Assembly: GCA_947627685.1 (NCBI GenBank) | Contig: CANQWZ010000045.1 | Coordinates: 1 to 10,565, forward strand | DNA from: an uncultured Bacilli bacterium | Lineage (GTDB): Bacteria; Bacillota_I; Bacilli_A; ML615J-28; CAG-313 | DNA length: 10,565 nucleotides | Reading direction: 5' to 3' | Part shown: piece by piece, positions 6,208-10,565 of the stretch | Layout of the letters: each line of letters starts with the position of its first letter | Numbering within the stretch: position 1 is the stretch's first letter | Program-made: the position numbers and the translations under genes | Notes under the pieces: model-generated | What the model was told of the DNA's origin: nothing | Databases searched by the model: none | The model's input: only the letters and a program-made list of their open reading frames with translations

Positions 6208-7357
6208 TATTAAATGTCCATATCAAAGTTTATGTGGTAGTTGTCAACTCTTAAATGATACCTATCAAAATACCCTTAAGTTTAAATTAAAATATGTAAA
6301 TGAAAGTTTACAAAAAAATGGTATAAAAAAAAGCGTAAGCACGATTATTCCTGCTAATCCCAATTATAACTATCGTAATAAAATGATAATAGCTTATAAA
6401 TATCAAAATGGGAAAATAATAAGTGGCTTTTATGAAGAAAACTCGCATCATATTGTTAATATTGAAGAATGTTTAATGAATACACCATTACAAAACCAAA
6501 TTGCTAAAGGCATTAAAAAAATTTTCCAAGACTTAAAAATTAAACCATATGATGAAGATAAAAAAACTGGTCTTATTAGATATGTCCTCTTAAGAGAAGC
6601 CATTTATACTAATGAAGTTTTAGTGGTCATTGTCACTGCGAGTGAAATCTTTCCCGGGCGTGGTGAAGTTGTCAAAAGAATTAGAGGCCTATCTAATAAA
6701 ATTAAAAGTATTGTTCAAAACATTAATCAGCGTAAAACTAGTATCGTTTTAGGTGACAAAGAACGCCTTCTTTATGGTAAAGGTTATATAACTGATATTT
6801 TTGATAATTTAAAGTTTAATATTACATCGAAAGCCTTTTATCAAATTAATACCATTCAAACTAAACATTTATATCATGAAGTAAAAAGATTAGCCGCATT
6901 TAAAGGTAGTGAATGCATTGTCGATGCATATAGTGGTCTTGGGACAATTGGCCTTTTTTTAGCAAGCAAGGTAAAAGAAGTATATAGCGTTGAAAATAAC
7001 AAACAAGCTGTTAATATGGCCATTGTTAATGCTAAAATTAATAATATTAAAAATATTAATTTTGTTTGCGATGATGCTACAAATTATTTAGTAAATCTAT
7101 CTTTAACTAAAACTAAAGTCGATACAGTTATAATGGATCCACCAAGAAGTGGTTCAACAATAGCTTTTCTTAATGCCATTAAGCAAATTAAACCTAGCAA
7201 GGTTATTTATGTTTCATGTGATCCTGAAACACTTGCAAGAGATTTAAAATATTTAAAAGAAAACTATATGATTGAAAATATTGAATGTGTAGATATGTTT
7301 TGTTGGACAAAACATATTGAAACCATTGTTTTACTAAAAAAAATAACTAAAAATTAA
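6197..7357 (+). CDS. rlmD: RlmD/TrmA-family RNA (uracil-C5)-methyltransferase, no TRAM domain
   Basis: This 386-residue protein belongs to the SAM-dependent m5U methyltransferases (RumA/RlmD, Bacillus RlmCD, TrmA), which methylate uracil in 23S rRNA or tRNA. An N-terminal iron-sulfur cluster site, C7-x5-C13-x2-C16 with C92, marks the RumA side of the family. Then come D-A-Y-S-G-L-G-T (243-250) for SAM, D-P-P-R (314-317), the nucleophile C341 in V-S-C-D-P-E-T-L-A-R-D and the base E375 near the end. It is shorter than the usual 430-460 residues because the N-terminal TRAM RNA-binding domain is absent. The ATG at 6197 overlaps the previous gene by 11 bases, with no strong ribosome binding site, so translation is probably coupled; the next codon at 6200 is also ATG. 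The target (U1939, U747 or both) cannot be read from the sequence. Confidence 0.88.
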   Translation: MMNNIKCPYQSLCGSCQLLNDTYQNTLKFKLKYVNESLQKNGIKKSVSTIIPANPNYNYRNKMIIAYKYQNGKIISGFYEENSHHIVNIEECLMNTPLQNQIAKGIKKIFQDLKIKPYDEDKKTGLIRYVLLREAIYTNEVLVVIVTASEIFPGRGEVVKRIRGLSNKIKSIVQNINQRKTSIVLGDKERLLYGKGYITDIFDNLKFNITSKAFYQINTIQTKHLYHEVKRLAAFKGSECIVDAYSGLGTIGLFLASKVKEVYSVENNKQAVNMAIVNAKINNIKNINFVCDDATNYLVNLSLTKTKVDTVIMDPPRSGSTIAFLNAIKQIKPSKVIYVSCDPETLARDLKYLKENYMIENIECVDMFCWTKHIETIVLLKKITKN

Positions 7358-7377
7358 TAAAGGAAGAGGAAGAAAAG

Positions 7378-8346
7378 ATGTGTACAGCCGTATCATTTAA
7401 AACCAAAGACCATTATTTTGGTAGAAATTTAGATTATGAATATTCTTATCATGAAACAGTGACAATTATGGGAAGAAATTATCCCCTTTCGTTTTGTAAA
7501 AAAGCTCAAAATACTAATCACTTCGCAATGATTGGTATGGCATATGTCGTTAATGATTACCCTTTGTATTATGATGCTACTAATGAAAAGGGGCTAAGTA
7601 TGGCAGGCCTTAATTTTCCAGGTAATGCTTATTATCATAGCGAAGATGCTAAAAAAGATAATATTGCGCCATTCGCATTTATTCCATGGGTTTTATCACA
7701 ATGTCAAAACATCAAGGAAGTAAAAGCTTTATTAGAACATACTAACATTGCTAATATTAACTCTAGTGCATCCTTACCAGCATCCCCTTTACACTGGATG
7801 ATTTGTGATGAGGAAGAGGCCATTGTCGTTGAATCAGTTAAAGAAGGTCTTAAAGTATATGATAATCCTATTAAGGTTTTAACCAATAATCCGCCTTTTG
7901 ATTTTCATCTATTAAATTTGGCCAATTATATGAATGTAACGCACCAAGAAGTAACTAATAGATTTGCAAAAAATGTAAGTATTAATGCTTTTAGTAGAGG
8001 AATGGGCTCAATTGGTCTACCTGGTGACTATTCTTCTGCATCGCGATTTATTAAAGCAGCCTTTGTAAGGAACAATTCCGTTTGTCAAGATGATGAAGTA
8101 TCTAGTGTCAATCAATTCTTTCACATTTTATCATCGGTAGCCCAACAAAAAGGATGTGTTAGCGTAGGTGATAAATTTGAATATACTATTTATTCATCAT
8201 GTTGTAATACTAGTAAAGGTATATATTATTATACAACGTATGATAATAGTCAAATTAATGCTATTAATATGCATAAAGAGAATTTACAAACTAGCAAAAT
8301 TATTAGTTATCCCCTCATTACTAAACCTACCTTTATTAATAACTAA
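7378..8346 (+). CDS. bsh: Bile salt hydrolase (choloylglycine hydrolase)
   Basis: The 322-residue Ntn-hydrolase of the choloylglycine hydrolase family cleaves the amide bond of glycine- or taurine-conjugated bile acids. It starts M-C-T, so loss of Met exposes the nucleophile Cys2. Other active-site residues are R16 and D19 in G-R-N-L-D, N79 in A-G-L-N-F-P, N170 in L-T-N-N-P-P-F and R223 in S-A-S-R-F. Long stretches near L-P-G-D and the C-terminal G-I-Y-Y-Y-T-T-Y-D-N-S-Q-I-N-A-I recall the Clostridium perfringens enzyme, favouring bile salt hydrolase over penicillin V acylase. The loop that sets substrate preference reads S206-R207-G208, reported for taurine-preferring forms. There is no signal peptide, as usual for this cytoplasmic enzyme. 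It lies 20 bases after rlmD with a long AGGAAGAGGA site at 7361-7370 and probably shares the operon promoter at 4887. Confidence 0.94.
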   Translation: MCTAVSFKTKDHYFGRNLDYEYSYHETVTIMGRNYPLSFCKKAQNTNHFAMIGMAYVVNDYPLYYDATNEKGLSMAGLNFPGNAYYHSEDAKKDNIAPFAFIPWVLSQCQNIKEVKALLEHTNIANINSSASLPASPLHWMICDEEEAIVVESVKEGLKVYDNPIKVLTNNPPFDFHLLNLANYMNVTHQEVTNRFAKNVSINAFSRGMGSIGLPGDYSSASRFIKAAFVRNNSVCQDDEVSSVNQFFHILSSVAQQKGCVSVGDKFEYTIYSSCCNTSKGIYYYTTYDNSQINAINMHKENLQTSKIISYPLITKPTFINN

Positions 8347-8394
8347 AAAAATTCCCAAAAATGGGAAAAAATTCCCAAAAATGGGAATTTTTTT
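8345..8394. terminator. Double-hairpin bidirectional terminator (bsh / AEC transporter)
   Basis: Two successive hairpins, each with a TTCCCA/TGGGAA stem and an AAAA loop, lie at 8352-8367 and 8372-8387. The second extends to 12 pairs (8366-8377 with 8382-8393) and merges into a run of seven T on the plus strand. The minus strand also ends in a T run. Both convergent genes can use it, and the stop codon of the minus-strand transporter gene (8393-8395) touches the T run. Confidence 0.88.
8346..8387. repeat. Exact tandem duplication of a 20-base terminator unit
   Basis: The unit at 8346-8365 is repeated base for base at 8366-8385, with two further matching bases (period 20). Each unit carries one full CCC/GGG hairpin. 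The arms can also pair across units (for example GGGAA 8363-8367 with TTCCC 8372-8376), so alternative folds compete. Confidence 0.9.
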
Positions 8395-9427
8395 AAAATA
8401 GTCTAATCATTACAAAAAGTAAAGGAAAGGTTATTATGCAAAGAATAGTTGAAATAAAACATACTCTACTTGACAATTCGGCTTCATTATTATATTTAGA
8501 ACAGTAAGTACTTACAACGGCTGAAAGTGGTGCACCAAAACCAAGGACAATTACAGCAATAGCATATTCATTAAAATCAATTAGCCCAGTAAATTTTAAA
8601 AAGGCGATAATGCCTAAAGTAGAAAGAGGCACAACAATGGTTTTAAAAATAGATATTAGCCAAGCCATTTTATCTTTTAAGGCCTCACTAATTTTAGCTT
8701 CACCTAAAATGATACCAATAATAATCATCGCAAGAGGGGTAGTAAGTTTTTCAGCTGTTGAAATGACCATATAAATACTTGGTAAGGTTTTATCGAGTCT
8801 AAAAATGCTATAGCTACCATTATCAATACTAATATGAGGCATAATATTTTGTGAAAGCCAAATAAATAGGCCTAAAAACATTGCTATCATAACAGGGTTT
8901 AAAAAGATATTTTTTAAAGAGGAACCTATTTCCTTTTTAGAAAACTTTAATTTCGAAATAGTAAAATAGCAATAAATATAAAGAATAATCCTAAAAGCAA
9001 GGGTCATCATATTAGCAGGAATCATAACATCATTATAATTATTACTATAAATGGTTTTAAGAAGTGGTACAGCGAAAAAAGTAAGTTGACCAACAACCAT
9101 CATAATGGTCATAACACCTCGTTTTTCTTTGTTAACTTTTAATAAAACAAGTCGTCCTAAAATTAAAAAGATAACATAAAGACCAAGAGAAACGACGAAA
9201 ACCATTATATTACCAAAAATTTCTTCTTTTTGAAAATCAGTCATGAAGGCTGAAAAAGCCATAGCGGGCAAAGAAATTTTTAAAACGATAAAATTCAAGA
9301 AATTTTTACAATCATTACCAATGATTTTTTTATATCGTAAGATAAAACCTAAAAAAATAAAAAATAATGATGTAAAAATAGCACCAATAAAACTAGGATC
9401 TGTTAATATTTCAATAATTACTTTCAT
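8393..9427 (-). CDS. AEC (auxin efflux carrier) family transporter
   Basis: The 344-residue protein is very hydrophobic, with about ten membrane segments in two groups of five separated by a more polar stretch around residues 160-215, and about the usual length for the AEC family. Family-type features are L-P-A-M-A-F-S-A-F (53-61), N-P-V-M-I-A-M-F-L-G-L (about 177-187), T-P-L-A-M-I-I-I-G-I-I-L-G in the second half, and the C-terminal A-P-L-S-A-V-V-S-T-Y-C followed by E-A-E-L-S-S and a final hydrophobic helix. Bacterial members move small carboxylates such as malate or other organic anions; the substrate here cannot be told. GAGG at 9433-9436 precedes the ATG by 5 bases. It is a single-gene unit, convergent with bsh. 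The neighbouring bile gene hints at, but does not show, a bile-related substrate. Confidence 0.88.
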   Translation of the reverse strand: MKVIIEILTDPSFIGAIFTSLFFIFLGFILRYKKIIGNDCKNFLNFIVLKISLPAMAFSAFMTDFQKEEIFGNIMVFVVSLGLYVIFLILGRLVLLKVNKEKRGVMTIMMVVGQLTFFAVPLLKTIYSNNYNDVMIPANMMTLAFRIILYIYCYFTISKLKFSKKEIGSSLKNIFLNPVMIAMFLGLFIWLSQNIMPHISIDNGSYSIFRLDKTLPSIYMVISTAEKLTTPLAMIIIGIILGEAKISEALKDKMAWLISIFKTIVVPLSTLGIIAFLKFTGLIDFNEYAIAVIVLGFGAPLSAVVSTYCSKYNNEAELSSRVCFISTILCIITFPLLFVMIRLF

Positions 9428-9447
9428 AAAAGCCTCATATAAATAAT

Positions 9448-9467
9448 TGGTATAATAGATTATACCA
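9448..9467. promoter_or_regulatory. Promoter of the AEC transporter gene within a 20-bp palindrome
   Basis: On the minus strand an extended -10, TGG-TATAAT, occupies 9467-9459, 31 bases above the start codon. The best -35 at 17 bases, TTTTAA (9487-9482), is weak, as often with extended -10 promoters. The box is half of a perfect palindrome: TGGTATAAT (9448-9456), AG, ATTATACCA (9459-9467). It could be a repressor site overlapping the promoter, or a symmetrical promoter; no plus-strand gene follows. Confidence 0.6.
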
Positions 9468-9495
9468 TAATTTTTAATAATTTAAAAGAATAAAA

Positions 9496-9553
9496 CAAAT
9501 AATTAAAAAAGGAGAAAATAGGTTTTTACCATTTTCTCCTTTTTTTGTTATCC
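9496..9553. terminator. Strong hairpin terminator after the ABC permease gene
   Basis: Arms of 15 perfect pairs (9505-9519 with 9531-9545) surround an 11-base loop that contains a further GGT/ACC pairing. On the minus strand the stem is followed by TTTTTTAATTATTTG, so it should end the permease transcript. The plus strand also has a T run, but no plus-strand gene leads into it. Confidence 0.9.
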
Positions 9554-10565
9554 TTAATTATCCCTTTCATTTATAACATTAATGATTTTTTGAGTCATAA
9601 TTTTAAGTAAAGGAATAAAGGCTGAAACAACTGTTACAATAATTATAAAAATGCCTAAAATTAATGGTGAACGATATGTTAAAGTATATAAAGATAAGGA
9701 AATGCTACCTAGAGGATCAGTAATATTGCTTGCATATAAATCGATTAGGTTTTTCGCAATTGGTATTGAAACAAGATAGGCAAGAATATTAACAAATAAA
9801 GCTTGAATGATAAAAATCAAAGAAACTTTAAAGCCACTTAAACCAATTGAACGCAAAATACCTATTTCTTTACGTGAATCAACTATTTCAATTGAAATAA
9901 TTGTCCACATTATACCAATAGTAAGAAGGGTAAAGACAATTAATCCACCAGTTGAAGCAAATTCAATCATTGGATCAACATTATAATTATCAATAGAATT
10001 ACGATAATTAAAGATATCGATTACAAAATGATACTTACTATTATATAACTTATTAAATTGATTTAAGGCTTCTTCGGGATCTTTTGGTAACTCAAGGACA
10101 ACTTGTTCATCAAATAAAGTGCCTTTGGTATTTTCAATATCTGATAAAAATTGATTATAAGCATTTTCCGTTATATAAAAACCATCATTAGATTCTGAAG
10201 CAATACCAACAACTTTAAATTCTTTAACTACACTAGTATTACGACCATCAAATTGGCAAATAAGATTAACGTTACTACCGATAATATTGTTACGAATATA
10301 TTCATTCAATCGCCACCAATCCATAGTTACTAAATTTTTATAGATGGAAGTAAGTAAGTTATAAGGTAAAACTATTTCGTTATCTTGGGTTGGAGCCCTA
10401 CTACTTAAATAACCTTGGCGATAAAAATCTTGATTGTTATAAATAGCTAGGCCATTTTCTTGTAGGCGATACTCATTAATATAAGTACTAGTAATATCAG
10501 CCGAAGAATTTAAAATATAATTATAATATTTTTCACCTACAATGATACAATTCATCATTATATAG
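9554..10565 (-). CDS. FtsX/MacB-type ABC transporter permease, C-terminal part (5' end outside window)
   Basis: The minus-strand frame is open to the window edge, and codons before the Met at 10558 are still sense (Ile, Tyr), so that Met is probably internal and the gene continues upstream. About 336 residues are visible. The first 200 or so are polar and look like the extracytoplasmic domain of MacB/FtsX permeases, with strand-rich parts such as F-K-V-V-G-I-A. Three membrane segments follow at about 211-232, 248-275 and 302-325. Between the first two lies the family motif E-I-G-I-L-R-S-I-G-L-S (about 240-250), the cytoplasmic coupling region that meets the ATPase. The end is short and basic. 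Such permeases export peptides, antibiotics or lipoproteins, or drive cell-wall hydrolases; the substrate is unknown. An ATPase may be fused or encoded upstream, outside the window. Confidence 0.85.
   Translation of the reverse strand, partial: YIMMNCIIVGEKYYNYILNSSADITSTYINEYRLQENGLAIYNNQDFYRQGYLSSRAPTQDNEIVLPYNLLTSIYKNLVTMDWWRLNEYIRNNIIGSNVNLICQFDGRNTSVVKEFKVVGIASESNDGFYITENAYNQFLSDIENTKGTLFDEQVVLELPKDPEEALNQFNKLYNSKYHFVIDIFNYRNSIDNYNVDPMIEFASTGGLIVFTLLTIGIMWTIISIEIVDSRKEIGILRSIGLSGFKVSLIFIIQALFVNILAYLVSIPIAKNLIDLYASNITDPLGSISLSLYTLTYRSPLILGIFIIIVTVVSAFIPLLKIMTQKIINVINERDN

Noticed and set aside
8168..8401. Plus-strand frame of 77 codons overlapping the end of bsh and the terminator
   Set aside because: It runs out of frame through the conserved bsh C-terminus and the terminator repeat; no sign of coding.
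9243..9446. Plus-strand frame of 67 codons opposite the AEC transporter start
   Set aside because: Lysine-rich shadow of a membrane protein gene, without a ribosome binding site or promoter.

Overview
The window is about 10.5 kb of AT-rich DNA that reads with the standard bacterial code: tryptophan is TGG throughout and no gene needs TGA as sense. Ribosome binding sites are GGAGG-like, sigma-A-type promoters are well formed, and hairpin terminators separate the transcription units. A low-GC Bacillota from an animal gut fits best. The gut inference rests on a bile salt hydrolase that closely resembles the Clostridium perfringens enzyme, and Bacilli, Erysipelotrichales or uncultured RF39-type lineages are plausible hosts. 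The lineage is inferred; there is no rRNA or other taxonomic marker here.

Layout, left to right. (1) 1-1913, plus strand: the end of thymidylate synthase (thyA), dihydrofolate reductase (folA/dfrA) and pyrimidine-nucleoside phosphorylase (pdp) form a tightly packed dTMP/folate/pyrimidine salvage operon. (2) A bidirectional terminator at 1914-1972 separates it from a convergent peptidase T gene (1971-3195, minus), which carries one frameshift but is otherwise complete. (3) A divergent promoter region at 3219-3313 serves pepT on the minus strand and a marR-degV operon on the plus strand. The marR promoter is a perfect consensus followed at once by a 33-bp palindrome, which looks like an autoregulatory operator. 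(4) 4669-4965 has no protein gene: it holds a terminator, a minus-strand tRNA-Leu(CAA) with its probable promoter, and the promoter of the next operon. (5) 4966-8346, plus strand: a three-gene operon encoding an acyltransferase fused to a zinc ribbon and a further C-terminal domain, an RlmD/TrmA-type RNA m5U methyltransferase, and a bile salt hydrolase. (6) A tandemly duplicated double-hairpin terminator separates this from a convergent AEC-family transporter gene (8393-9427, minus). (7) After another strong hairpin, the last gene is the 3' part of an FtsX/MacB-type ABC transporter permease (minus), cut by the window edge.

Functionally this is mostly core metabolism with a membrane/lipid flavour: a probable fatty-acid-binding DegV (FakB-like), a PlsC-type acyltransferase, bile salt deconjugation and two transporters. 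I see no phage, insertion sequence, CRISPR array, toxin-antitoxin or defence locus. The items most worth a second look are the acyltransferase-zinc ribbon fusion, the marR operator, the pepT frameshift, the changed NADPH-binding residues of the dihydrofolate reductase, and the specificity loop of the bile salt hydrolase. I do not see a clearly new multi-gene system.
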